This document shows, in pieces, positions 1 through 7,798 of a DNA stretch of 64,000 nt. Position 1 is the stretch's first letter, and every line of letters starts with the position of its first letter. The notes below the pieces were generated by a model, which was not told the DNA's origin, searched no databases, and saw only the letters and a list, made by a program, of their open reading frames with translations. A program made the translations under genes and the position numbers. This stretch comes from Streptomyces collinus (lineage in GTDB: Bacteria; Actinomycetota; Actinomycetes; Streptomycetales; Streptomycetaceae), in assembly GCF_031348265.1 (NCBI RefSeq), contig NZ_CP133771.1, positions 3,968,001-4,032,000 on the forward strand, read 5' to 3'.

Positions 1-1803
1 AAGGTCGGCCGCGAGGCCTACGCCGCCCAGCTCGCCGAGGAGGCCTCGCGCTTCACCCTCGTCCAGTCCGAGCTGCGGTCGGGCATCTCCACCATCCTCA
101 AGTACGTCACGTGGATGATGGTCCCGACCGCGATCGGCCTCATCATCAGCCAGCTGGTCGTCAAGGAGAACGCCTTCGACGACTCCGTCGCCCGCACGGT
201 CGGCGGCATCGTCCCGATGGTCCCCGAGGGGCTCGTCCTGCTCACCTCGGTCGCCTTCGCCATCGGCGTGATCCGCCTGGGCCGCAAGCAATGCCTGGTG
301 CAGGAGCTGCCGGCGATCGAAGGGCTGGCCCGGGTCGACACGGTCTGCCTCGACAAGACCGGCACCCTCACCGAGGGCGGCATGGACGTCACCGAGCTGC
401 GGCCGCTCCAGGGCGCCGACGAGACGTACGTACGCAAGGTACTCGGCGCGCTGGGCGCCTCGGACCCGCGGCCGAACGCCTCCCTGAAGGCGATCATCGA
501 CACCTACCCGGCCGTCGAGGACTGGCGCTGCACCGAGGCGCTGCCGTTCTCCTCGGCCCGCAAGTACAGCGGCGCCGCGTTCAGCGAGGGCGACGGACAG
601 GCCGGCCGCTGGCTGCTGGGCGCACCCGACGTGCTGCTGGCGGAGGACGATCCGGCCCTGGCCGAGACCGGGCGGCTGAACGAGCAGGGCCTGAGGGTGC
701 TGCTGCTCGCCCGGGTCGCGCGGGACCTGGACGACCCCGAGGTGACGCAGGGGGCGAAGCCCACCGCGCTGGTCGTGCTGGAGCAGCGGCTGCGGCCGGA
801 CGCCGCGGACACGCTGCGCTACTTCGCCGACCAGAACGTCCGGGCCAAGGTCATCTCCGGCGACAACGCGGTGTCGGTCGGAGCGGTCGCCGCCAAGCTC
901 GGCCTGTCCGGCACGACCGTGGACGCGCGCCGGCTGCCCGCCGAGCAGGACGGTATGGCCGAGGCCCTCGACGGCGGCACGGTCTTCGGACGGGTCACCC
1001 CGCAGCAGAAGCGGACCATGGTGGGAGCGCTGCAGACCCGCGGGCACACGGTCGCCATGACGGGCGACGGGGTCAACGACGTCCTCGCCCTGAAGGACGC
1101 CGACATCGGCGTGGCGATGGGCTCCGGCTCGGAGGCGACCCGGGCGGTGGCGCAGATCGTGCTGCTGAACAACAGCTTCGCGACACTGCCGTCGGTGGTC
1201 GCCGAGGGGCGCCGGGTCATCGGCAACATCACGCGGGTGGCGACGCTGTTCCTCGTCAAGACGGTCTACTCGGTGCTGCTGGCCGTCCTGGTGGTCTGCT
1301 CACAGGTGGAGTACCCGTTCCTGCCGCGCCATCTGACCCTGCTGTCGACGCTGACCATCGGCATCCCGGCGTTCTTCCTCGCGCTCGCGCCCAACAAGGA
1401 GCGCGCGAAGCCGAACTTCGTCCGGCGGGTCATGCGGTACGCGATCCCGGGCGGGGTCGTGGCGGCGGCGGCGACCTTCGCGACGTACCTCCTCGCCCGG
1501 GAGCACTACACGGGGCCGGGGGCGCTGGACGCGGAGACCAGCGCGGCGACGCTGACGCTGTTCCTCATCTCGATGTGGGTGCTGGCGATCATCGCCCGCC
1601 CGTACACCTGGTGGCGTATCGCCCTGGTCGCCTCCATGGCGGGGGCGTTCCTGGTGGTGCTGGTCGTGCCGTGGCTGCAGCACTTCTTCGCGCTGAAGCT
1701 GGTGGGGATGACGATGCCGTGGATCGCCGTCGGCATCGCGGCGGTGGCGGCGGCCGCCCTGGAACTCCTGTGGAGGTGGGTGGACCGCCGCTTTCCCGCG
1801 TAG
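1..1803 (+). CDS. Cation-translocating P-type ATPase, C-terminal part (5' truncated by window edge)
   Basis: The frame is open from base 1, so the start lies outside the window and 600 residues are visible. The phosphorylation motif DKTGT (Asp at about residue 118 of the visible part) and the hinge motif TGDGVND (about residue 355) identify a HAD-superfamily P-type ATPase. About six hydrophobic helices follow. Two helices precede the DKTGT motif, the order expected of a membrane ion pump. The ion cannot be fixed from what is visible; the lack of a CPC-type metal motif before DKTGT argues against a heavy-metal P1B pump. The closest family as I recall is CtpE-like (HAD-IC). It ends in TAG, and a dispersed repeat lies just downstream. 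Confidence 0.9.
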   Translation, partial: KVGREAYAAQLAEEASRFTLVQSELRSGISTILKYVTWMMVPTAIGLIISQLVVKENAFDDSVARTVGGIVPMVPEGLVLLTSVAFAIGVIRLGRKQCLVQELPAIEGLARVDTVCLDKTGTLTEGGMDVTELRPLQGADETYVRKVLGALGASDPRPNASLKAIIDTYPAVEDWRCTEALPFSSARKYSGAAFSEGDGQAGRWLLGAPDVLLAEDDPALAETGRLNEQGLRVLLLARVARDLDDPEVTQGAKPTALVVLEQRLRPDAADTLRYFADQNVRAKVISGDNAVSVGAVAAKLGLSGTTVDARRLPAEQDGMAEALDGGTVFGRVTPQQKRTMVGALQTRGHTVAMTGDGVNDVLALKDADIGVAMGSGSEATRAVAQIVLLNNSFATLPSVVAEGRRVIGNITRVATLFLVKTVYSVLLAVLVVCSQVEYPFLPRHLTLLSTLTIGIPAFFLALAPNKERAKPNFVRRVMRYAIPGGVVAAAATFATYLLAREHYTGPGALDAETSAATLTLFLISMWVLAIIARPYTWWRIALVASMAGAFLVVLVVPWLQHFFALKLVGMTMPWIAVGIAAVAAAALELLWRWVDRRFPA

Positions 1804-1870
1804 CGCTCGGCTCGGACGGTGAGGATTTCTGCCGCGTTTCGTCCGCGAGCCGTGTGTGGCCGTTCGCGCT

Positions 1871-1922
1871 CACGCGGCGGAGCCGCACATCGATACAGCC
1901 CCGCGCCTCTGAAGGGGCGCTT
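1871..1922 (-). repeat. Dispersed Streptomyces-type intergenic repeat, copy 1
   Basis: Read on the minus strand this contains GGCGCGGGGCTGTATCGATG followed by TGCGGCTCCGCCGCGTG. The same tail, TGTGCGGCTCCGCCGCGTG, recurs at about 43140. It lies between the convergent ends of the ATPase and the secreted-protein gene. Related GGGGCGCGGGGA-type copies lie at 48061, 50751 and 58976. I recall this family as widespread in Streptomyces genomes; its function is unknown to me. Confidence 0.6.
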
Positions 1923-2777
1923 CTACTTCACGTCGACGTAGTCGCCCGTGGCGTTGACCGCCGGGGTGGTCGTCGTGCCGGCGAAGCTGAAGCGCCAGTA
2001 GCCGTCGTACTGGGCGGTGGCGGTGGCCTTCAGGTTGCCGTACTGGTCGGAGTACACCGTCTTGAGCGTGGTGTACGTGCTGGTGCCCGCCTTGCGGAAC
2101 TGGAGCTTGACCGGCTGGTTGGTGTAGCCGTGGTAGGCGTTGTCCTCCCAGTTGGCGCGGGACAGCTTGCCGGTGGACGTGATCGTCTTGCCCTTGTAGA
2201 CGGGCTCGGGACCGGCGTTGACGGTCAGCTTGGAGTAGCGCTGGACCTTGGTGGTGCCCAGGCCGCCCTGCATCTTCTCGGCGTCGTCGCTGGTGACCGC
2301 GAGGGCACCGGCGCCCCAGGTGCCGGCGTCGGAGTTGAACAGGTCGCCGTCGGCCGGGCGGATGCTGATGACGCCCTTGCAGTTGAGGACCGTCGACGAG
2401 GCGGCGGTGCAGGTGGCCGGGTCGTCGCTGATGAGGAGGTTGTCCGCGGTGTCTATCGAGGAGCCGTGGTAGATCAGCGGGCCGGTGGCGAAGTTGTCGG
2501 AGCCGGTGTCGAGGTCCGCGGCGTGGGTCACGGTGTAGGTGACGGGCACGCTCACCACGTTGGTGGTGCCGACGACGATGTTCTTGCCGCTGTTGACCTT
2601 CACGTTGGAGAAGGTGACGTCGAGGGTCGACGCGGTGGTGGCCGTGCCCGCGTCGGCCGCGGCGGAGCTGAAGGCCTGCTTGCCGGACGGGGCGTCTGCG
2701 GCCTGGGCGGCCGGCACGGCGAGGGCGGAGAGGGCCAGGGCGCCGGCGACGGCGGCCACGGTGGCTCGGATGTGCAT
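1923..2777 (-). CDS. Secreted protein, paralogue A of a tandem pair
   Basis: 284 residues. The N-terminus (MHIRATVAAVAGALALSALA, then VPAAQA) is a Sec signal peptide with an AQA cleavage site, so the protein is exported. The last 100 residues (KGKTITSTGKLSRANWEDN to the GDYVDVK end) are closely similar to the C-terminus of the neighbour at 2985-3851, while the middle parts have diverged. The repeated GK-x-ITVTGKL and LQFRK patterns suggest a beta-sandwich, Ig-like fold; that is inference. No catalytic motif is visible. GGGGAAC before ATG is the likely ribosome binding site. The pair probably arose by duplication. Confidence 0.85.
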   Translation of the reverse strand: MHIRATVAAVAGALALSALAVPAAQAADAPSGKQAFSSAAADAGTATTASTLDVTFSNVKVNSGKNIVVGTTNVVSVPVTYTVTHAADLDTGSDNFATGPLIYHGSSIDTADNLLISDDPATCTAASSTVLNCKGVISIRPADGDLFNSDAGTWGAGALAVTSDDAEKMQGGLGTTKVQRYSKLTVNAGPEPVYKGKTITSTGKLSRANWEDNAYHGYTNQPVKLQFRKAGTSTYTTLKTVYSDQYGNLKATATAQYDGYWRFSFAGTTTTPAVNATGDYVDVK

Positions 2778-2794
2778 GTGTTCCCCAGGTGGAG

Positions 2795-2831
2795 AAGTGA
2801 TCTAGGAGTCTGTTGACTCACGCGATCAGAT
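2795..2831 (-). promoter_or_regulatory. Conserved 37-bp dyad element upstream of secreted paralogue A
   Basis: The core GGAGTCTGTTGACTCACG contains the inverted repeat GAGTC-N4-GACTC. It is framed by outer TGATC and GATCA arms, giving a nested palindrome. The same 37 bases recur with three differences at 3905-3941, upstream of paralogue B. Flanking sequence is not conserved, so the element has been retained or copied as a unit. It is a likely operator or promoter element for this gene pair; the regulator is unknown. Confidence 0.6.
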
Positions 2832-2930
2832 CCACGAGCACCCCGCGGGGTTGTAGGGCGCGGACCGGGTTTTGCCGTCTCATCCACAACGTTTGACACA
2901 TGCGTGACATCCGCGCACCGCACACGGCGC

Positions 2931-2961
2931 CGCCGGCCCCGGCATGGCTCCGGGACCGGCG
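2931..2961 (-). terminator. Hairpin terminator after secreted paralogue B
   Basis: The arms CGCCGG-C-CCCGG and CCGGG-A-CCGGCG form a 12-pair stem with one C/A position and a 7-nt loop, about 24 nt past the stop of the 2985-3851 gene. On the minus strand this position reads as a T/G wobble pair. No long U tract follows, as is usual in Streptomyces. Confidence 0.55.
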
Positions 2962-2984
2962 GTGTCGTCGTCGCTTGGACGGTA

Positions 2985-3851
2985 TTACTGCACGTCGACG
3001 AAGTCACCCGCGGCGTTGACCGCCGGGGTGGTCGTGGTGCCCGCGAAGGAGTAGCGGAAGTAGCCGTCCGCCGAGGCAGTGACGGTGGTCTTCAGCTCGC
3101 CCGTGGAGTTGGACTTGATGGTCTTGACCGTGGTGTAGGTGTCGCTGCCCTTCTTGCGGAACTGCAGCTTGACCGACTGGTTGGTGTAGCCGTGGTACTT
3201 GTTGTCGTCCCAGTTGGCACGGGACAGCTTGCCGGTGACCGTGATGGTCTTGCCCTTCTTCACCGGCTCGGGCGAGGCGTTGACCGTCAGCTTGGAGGCC
3301 CGCTGGACCTTGGCCGTCTTGTAGGCCTCGCGGATCTGGTAGTCGCCGTCGTTACCGGCGGCAGCGGCCCACACCTTCCAGGTACCGGCGAGGATGTTGC
3401 TGTAGACGTTCTCGTTCGGGTCGGCGATCAGCGTGACCTTGCAGGTGGCGGTGGTCGCGCTGGAGTTGGTGCAGTTGCCGACCTGGTCGTTGTCCAGAGT
3501 CTCCGGCACGATCGCGCCGTCGGCGCTCTCGGTGTCCGGGCCGTGCCACAGCATCGCGAAGGCGTCCTGGACGCCTTCCGGGTCGGTGGCCGTCACGGAG
3601 ACGGTGAAGGACTTCTTGACGGTCGTGCCGACCACGATGTTCTTGCCGCCGTTGACGGTCACACCCGTGATCTTGGTGTCGCCCAGGGACTCGTCCGCCG
3701 GAGCGGCGGCGGTGAACGGCGTGGCCTTCGAGGTGGACGGGACCAGCGACGCCAGGTCCGGCGTGTGGTTGTCCGCCTGCGCGGCCGGCACGGCGAGGGC
3801 GGAAAGGGCCAGGGCGCCGGTGACGGCGGCCACGGTGGCTCGGATACGCAT
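2985..3851 (-). CDS. Secreted protein, paralogue B of a tandem pair
   Basis: 288 residues with signal peptide MRIRATVAAVTGALALSALA ending in AQA. It is a paralogue of the gene at 1923-2777: the signal peptide and the C-terminal ~100 residues (from SKLTVNASPEP to the GDFVDVQ end) align almost without gaps, while residues ~30-180 are much less alike. That pattern suggests a fixed C-terminal domain carrying a variable N-terminal module. A pair of cysteines (GNCTNSSATTATCK) lies in the middle and has a counterpart in paralogue A, so a disulfide is plausible. The two genes have separate upstream elements, so they are probably transcribed as two units. Function not recognised. Confidence 0.85.
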   Translation of the reverse strand: MRIRATVAAVTGALALSALAVPAAQADNHTPDLASLVPSTSKATPFTAAAPADESLGDTKITGVTVNGGKNIVVGTTVKKSFTVSVTATDPEGVQDAFAMLWHGPDTESADGAIVPETLDNDQVGNCTNSSATTATCKVTLIADPNENVYSNILAGTWKVWAAAAGNDGDYQIREAYKTAKVQRASKLTVNASPEPVKKGKTITVTGKLSRANWDDNKYHGYTNQSVKLQFRKKGSDTYTTVKTIKSNSTGELKTTVTASADGYFRYSFAGTTTTPAVNAAGDFVDVQ

Positions 3852-3904
3852 GCGTTCTCCAGGTGGAGAGGGGCCCCGGCGCTCGTCGTCGGCTCTCGGG
3901 GCCC

Positions 3905-3941
3905 AAGTGATCGTGGAGTCTGTTGACTCACGTGATCAGAT
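3905..3941 (-). promoter_or_regulatory. Conserved 37-bp dyad element upstream of secreted paralogue B
   Basis: Second copy of the element at 2795-2831, with 34 of 37 bases identical. Here it lies 54 nt before the start codon instead of 18, because a 35-nt GC-rich segment (GGGGCCCCGG...GGGGCCC) sits between it and the ribosome binding site. The varying distance fits a transcriptional operator better than a translational element. Confidence 0.6.
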
Positions 3942-3970
3942 ACCTGGCGGATGCGCTTGGTTGTACGACT

Positions 3971-3999
3971 GGTGAAAAATATGTGCGGAAGTTTTCACC
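3971..3999. promoter_or_regulatory. Inverted repeat GGTGAAAA-N13-TTTTCACC
   Basis: A perfect 8-bp inverted repeat in an AT-richer pocket upstream of secreted paralogue B and downstream of the HSP90-like gene. The spacing and AT content suit a dimeric repressor site. It has no counterpart upstream of paralogue A. It could also act as a weak terminator for the gene ending at 4037. Confidence 0.35.
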
Positions 4000-4036
4000 A
4001 ACAACCGTACGTCGGCACCGAATCACCCAAAAGGAC

Positions 4037-7000
4037 TCAGTCGAACCACCGGTCCCGCGCCAACTCCTCGGTCCGGGACGGGTCTTCGAGCAGTGCCGCC
4101 ACCTCGAACCGCCGCGGCCACTGCCCCGCCGCCCAGGCGAGTCCCGCGGCGACGCCCTCCAGGGTGGCCGCGTGCAGGACGCCGTCGTCGGTGAGGCGCC
4201 AGTCGATCTCCACGCCGTCGACGACGAGTTCCTCGTGCTCCACGTAGGAGGACGGGGTCCGACGGCCGAGCAGCACCCGCACCGGCTCCGGGACGTCGTG
4301 CTCGGTGCCCTCGGAGGTGACCTCCCCGGTGACTGACTCGCTGAGCCGCCGCACCTGGAACAGTTCGGCCAGTTCGGCGGCGCGGGACGGCGGTACGGGA
4401 AGCAGCGGGACGCCCTCGGTGAACGGCAGCAGGTCGGGCGAGTCGCACACCACGGCGTCGGCCGCGTCGACGACCTCCACCCGGCCGTCGGTGACGGCCC
4501 GCAGGTCGTCCGGCAGGGTCACCTGCTCCGGGTCCAGCTCGGCCAGCGCCCCGTACAGGGCGTGCAGTTGAGCACCCGTCACCTCCCGCTCGGGGTCGGC
4601 GAGCCGGTCGAGCAGTTCGGCGGCACCGCCGGGCTCGTCCAGCAGCGCGGCGACGGAGGTGCGCACCCCCAGCGCCCGCAGCACCTGTTCGTCCTCGAAC
4701 CCGGTCGCGTCGGCCTCTTCGTAGAGCCCGCGCAGCAGCGGGTCGCCGCCGGAGGCCCGCAGGCCGGCCGGGCGGCGGCCGTCGAGGACGGGGTTCCCGC
4801 GCAGCCACCACGCGGTGTACGGGCGGACGGCCTCGTGCGTCCCGTCCGGCAGCAGGATCCGCACGGGCTCCACGATGGCGTCCCGCAGGGGCGGCCGGGA
4901 CAGCAGCGTCAGCGCCTGCGCCCACTTGTCCTCGTCCACGAGGTCGAGGTCCCGGACGGCGATGATCTCGGTGGCGACCGGCGGCACCGGGCTGTCCGGG
5001 AAGCGGTCGAGGATGTCCTCGCACCACACGTCGACGGCGTCCAGCAGTCCCGCGTCGTCCGGTTCGGCGAAGTCGCCCTCGCGGGGCTCCAGTTCGTCCG
5101 GGTCGAGGACGACGTCGGTGGCGCGGACGACCGCGAAGTTCACCAGGACTCCGCAGGCGGCGAGCGGCTGTTCGCCCCACTTCCCGGCCAGCTCGGCGTC
5201 CACGGAGGCGAGTTCACCCTCGCGCATGACCTGGGCGAACGGGCCGCCGGGGAAGACGAGTTCGCAGGCCGGGGCCGGTTCGCCGTCCTCGTCGGGCAGG
5301 GCGAGCGCGCCGAGCCAGGGCTCGTCACCGGGCTCCAGAGCGGCGTCCCGCACCAGGGCGAGCACGGTGTCGGCCAGTTCGTCGGCGTCGAGGGAGTCCT
5401 CCTCCCAGTTCACCCCGCCGTCGTCGTCCAGGGACGCGGCGACGGCGGCCCGGACCTGCGGGGTGGTGAGGACGGCCCGCGGGGTCGCGGGCAGGGCGCC
5501 GAGCTTCTCCAGGAGAGGGTGCGCGGCGTCCGGGTGCGCGACCTTCAGGCCCAGCCGGGCCAGTACCTCGGGGTCGATCCGCCCGGCCTCCGCGCCGGGC
5601 AGCAGGACCTGCCGGGGCCCGATGGTCGTACGGCCGTCGGCGAGCGGGACCGGGAGCCCCGACAGGCGGTCCGGGTCGATCCCGGCCAGGCTGTCGTAGA
5701 GCCGCCGCCACCAGCCGGGGGCCTTCTCCAGACCGGCCAGCCGGTCGACGGCGTCGGTCAGCGGGACGCGGGCGACGCCCAGGGTCCGCAGCTCGGCGCG
5801 GCGTTCCAGCCCGGCGGGCAGGAGGGTGGGCAGTACCTCGGCGAGCACCCGCACGGTGTCCGCGCCCGCGCCCTCGACGACCTCGGCGTCCCGCGGCCGC
5901 AGCGTCTCGGGCACCTCCTCGCCGTCCTCCACGTCGGGTTCGACGGCGGGCGGCAGGAAGGACGTGCGCGGCAGGCGCTCCAGGATCGCCTGGCGCAGGG
6001 CGCCGTCCAGTTCGCCCCTGCCGAGCGGGCCGGGCACGAGGTCGATGATCCCGGTGGTCACCGGCCGCCAGGCGCCCAGGAGTTCGGCGTAGGAGTCGGC
6101 CGCGCGCTGGACGAGGAAGTCGGTCAGCGGGCCGGGGGCGGCGTGCCGGCGGGTGGAGTCCAGCGGGAACGAGGCGATGAGCAGGGCCGGGACGCCGAGC
6201 GGTTCGTCGCTCGGGGTGGGGGCGTGCACGACCGCGCTGGTGCGGGGCCTGGCCGGGCTGCCGTCGCTGTCCACGGGCACGGCCCAGGTGACGGACCAGT
6301 GGGGCCGCAGCCGCTCCTCGACGGGCCGGTCGGCGAGGAGGTCGGGGGTGAGGGGGCCGTGGGCCGCGGCGGTGCGCCAGTGGGTGACGCCGTGGGCGGA
6401 GTCGTCGACGACGGTGAAGGCGCCGTCGGTGCGGCGGGTGAGGGCCCGCGGGTTCTCCCCGTTGATCTCGACGACGAGTTCTTCGAGGCCGGGGAGGGTG
6501 AGCAGCAGGGCGTCGTCGACGGCCCGCAGGAGCCGCTCGGCGAGATCGGCGGCGGCCGCGTCCCGCAGCGGCAGGATGACGGCGGTGTCGTACGGGGCGG
6601 GGGCGGTGCCCTCGGCGGCGTACGGCAGCCGCAGCAGGGGGACGTGGCCGTCGCGCCGCCGGACCTCGTCCCCGAGGCCGGGACTGTGCCGGGCGGTCTC
6701 GGCGGCCAGTGCCCTGGCCTCGGCGAGCGACCACCGCACACCGCCGTGCCGGCCGACGACGGCGGGCTCGTCGGTGACGGAGAGCACGGCGGCGAAGCCG
6801 ACACCGAACCGCCCCACGGAGGACGTGTCCCGCGGGTCCCGCTTGGCGGACGCCCGCAGTGTGGACAGCGACTCGACCCCGGCCGCGTCCAGCGGGGCGC
6901 CGGTGTTGGCGGCGACGAGCACGTCGTCGCGCAGGGTGAGCCGCAACCGCCCCGGCACTCCGGCCCGGGCCGCGGCGTCGGCGGCGTTCTGGGCGAGTTC

Positions 7001-7171
7001 CACGACGAGCCGGTCCCGGTAGCCGCCGAGGGCCAGGTCCTCCTCGGCGTTGGCGTCCTCACGGAACCGGGCGGGGCTGGTGGCCCAGGCGTCGAGGACA
7101 CCGCGCCGCAGACGGGCGGTACCGAACGGATCGGCCCCCTCGGCGGCGGGCCGCACGAACTTGCTGCTCAC
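4037..7171 (-). CDS. Large HSP90/sacsin-like GHKL ATPase-domain protein
   Basis: 1044 residues from the GTG at 7171, chosen because GAGGAGAAGGAACGGAAC lies just upstream; the frame extends further but without coding character. The N-terminal ~200 residues carry GHKL ATPase signatures: ELAQNAADAA (about 59-68), the nucleotide-loop motif ANTGAP (88-93) and VGRFGVGFAA (119-128). These match the Bergerat fold shared by HSP90, MutL and sacsin-type proteins. The remaining ~800 residues are acidic and repeat-poor and I cannot assign them. Such proteins are annotated as sacsin N-terminal ATPase-like in actinomycetes; a chaperone-like role is inference only. It is probably cytoplasmic, since no membrane segment is seen. 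Confidence 0.85.
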   Translation of the reverse strand: MSSKFVRPAAEGADPFGTARLRRGVLDAWATSPARFREDANAEEDLALGGYRDRLVVELAQNAADAAARAGVPGRLRLTLRDDVLVAANTGAPLDAAGVESLSTLRASAKRDPRDTSSVGRFGVGFAAVLSVTDEPAVVGRHGGVRWSLAEARALAAETARHSPGLGDEVRRRDGHVPLLRLPYAAEGTAPAPYDTAVILPLRDAAAADLAERLLRAVDDALLLTLPGLEELVVEINGENPRALTRRTDGAFTVVDDSAHGVTHWRTAAAHGPLTPDLLADRPVEERLRPHWSVTWAVPVDSDGSPARPRTSAVVHAPTPSDEPLGVPALLIASFPLDSTRRHAAPGPLTDFLVQRAADSYAELLGAWRPVTTGIIDLVPGPLGRGELDGALRQAILERLPRTSFLPPAVEPDVEDGEEVPETLRPRDAEVVEGAGADTVRVLAEVLPTLLPAGLERRAELRTLGVARVPLTDAVDRLAGLEKAPGWWRRLYDSLAGIDPDRLSGLPVPLADGRTTIGPRQVLLPGAEAGRIDPEVLARLGLKVAHPDAAHPLLEKLGALPATPRAVLTTPQVRAAVAASLDDDGGVNWEEDSLDADELADTVLALVRDAALEPGDEPWLGALALPDEDGEPAPACELVFPGGPFAQVMREGELASVDAELAGKWGEQPLAACGVLVNFAVVRATDVVLDPDELEPREGDFAEPDDAGLLDAVDVWCEDILDRFPDSPVPPVATEIIAVRDLDLVDEDKWAQALTLLSRPPLRDAIVEPVRILLPDGTHEAVRPYTAWWLRGNPVLDGRRPAGLRASGGDPLLRGLYEEADATGFEDEQVLRALGVRTSVAALLDEPGGAAELLDRLADPEREVTGAQLHALYGALAELDPEQVTLPDDLRAVTDGRVEVVDAADAVVCDSPDLLPFTEGVPLLPVPPSRAAELAELFQVRRLSESVTGEVTSEGTEHDVPEPVRVLLGRRTPSSYVEHEELVVDGVEIDWRLTDDGVLHAATLEGVAAGLAWAAGQWPRRFEVAALLEDPSRTEELARDRWFD

Positions 7172-7280
7172 GTTCCGTTCCTTCTCCTCGTGGACGTGAG
7201 GATGAAGGTACCGCCTGGGAAGCACCCACCGTGCGCCCGCCCGGCCCGGCCGGTCCCCGCCCGGGCGGTCCACAGGTGAC

Positions 7281-7300
7281 CCGGGGGCACACGCCCCCGG
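7281..7300. other. Short GC-rich hairpin upstream of the HSP90-like gene
   Basis: CCGGGGGC-acac-GCCCCCGG is a perfect 8-bp stem with a tetraloop, about 110 bases upstream of the GTG start of the HSP90-like gene. It may be a terminator of the repeat region or a leader structure. Nothing else was recognised between 7172 and 7300. Confidence 0.3.
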
Positions 7301-7317
7301 CTGAGCGAACCCCCGAC

Positions 7318-7790
7318 GGGTCGGCGGCGTACGGGGCCCTGTGCCGGGCCGACCGCCGGATGGCTCGGCCGGGCGCGGACCCCGGAGCCGGGCGGACGGC
7401 GGGCCAAGGGCTCGGCAGCGTAACGGGAACGCCGCCGAGCGGACCCCCGACGACTCAAGGGCGTGCGGGAACCCCATGCCGGACCAACCCGCCGATGGCT
7501 CGGCCGGGCGCGGGCCTCAAAGCCGAGCGGACGGCCGGGGCCCGGCAGGGTACGGGACGCCGCCCGCGCGGACCGCCCGATGACTCAGCGGCAACCAGCC
7601 CCGCCCGAGCGCCCCCCGAGGAGCGGCGGCGTGCGGGCCCGCCCGAGCGTGACCCCCGATGACCCGGCGGCGTGCGCCCCTCGGAGCCGGGCGGGCCGCC
7701 CATCACTCGGCAGCGTACGAAACCCCGTGCCGGGCCCGGCGCACCGCCAAGCGCCCGGCAGCGTACGAAACCCCATGCCGGGGCCGACCG
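7318..7790. repeat. Non-coding array of degenerate GC-rich repeats
   Basis: There is no convincing gene from 7172 to 7798. The stretch is built from short, imperfect repeated words. CGGCAGCGTACGAAACCCC occurs exactly at 7708-7726 and 7756-7774 and in decayed form near 7322 and 7412. GATGGCTCGGCCGGGCGCGG occurs exactly at 7359-7378 and 7494-7513. Phrases such as CCGAGCGGACGGC and CCGATGACTC recur between them. Units are about 40-60 bases and poorly conserved. Open frames on both strands here lack start signals, and their peptides simply mirror the repeats. Confidence 0.6.
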
Positions 7791-7798
7791 CCGGTGGG

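Noticed and set aside
111..2816. Long plus-strand open frame of 901 codons
   Set aside because: It runs across the ATPase gene in another frame and antisense to the secreted-protein gene; residues are arginine/glycine/alanine rich, as expected of a GC-rich shadow.
4562..7279. Plus-strand open frame antisense to the HSP90-like gene
   Set aside because: No ribosome binding site or recognisable domain; the minus strand has the clear GHKL motifs.
7585..7776. Minus-strand peptide with repeated GFRTLP
   Set aside because: The repeats mirror the DNA repeat words; there is no start signal and no family.
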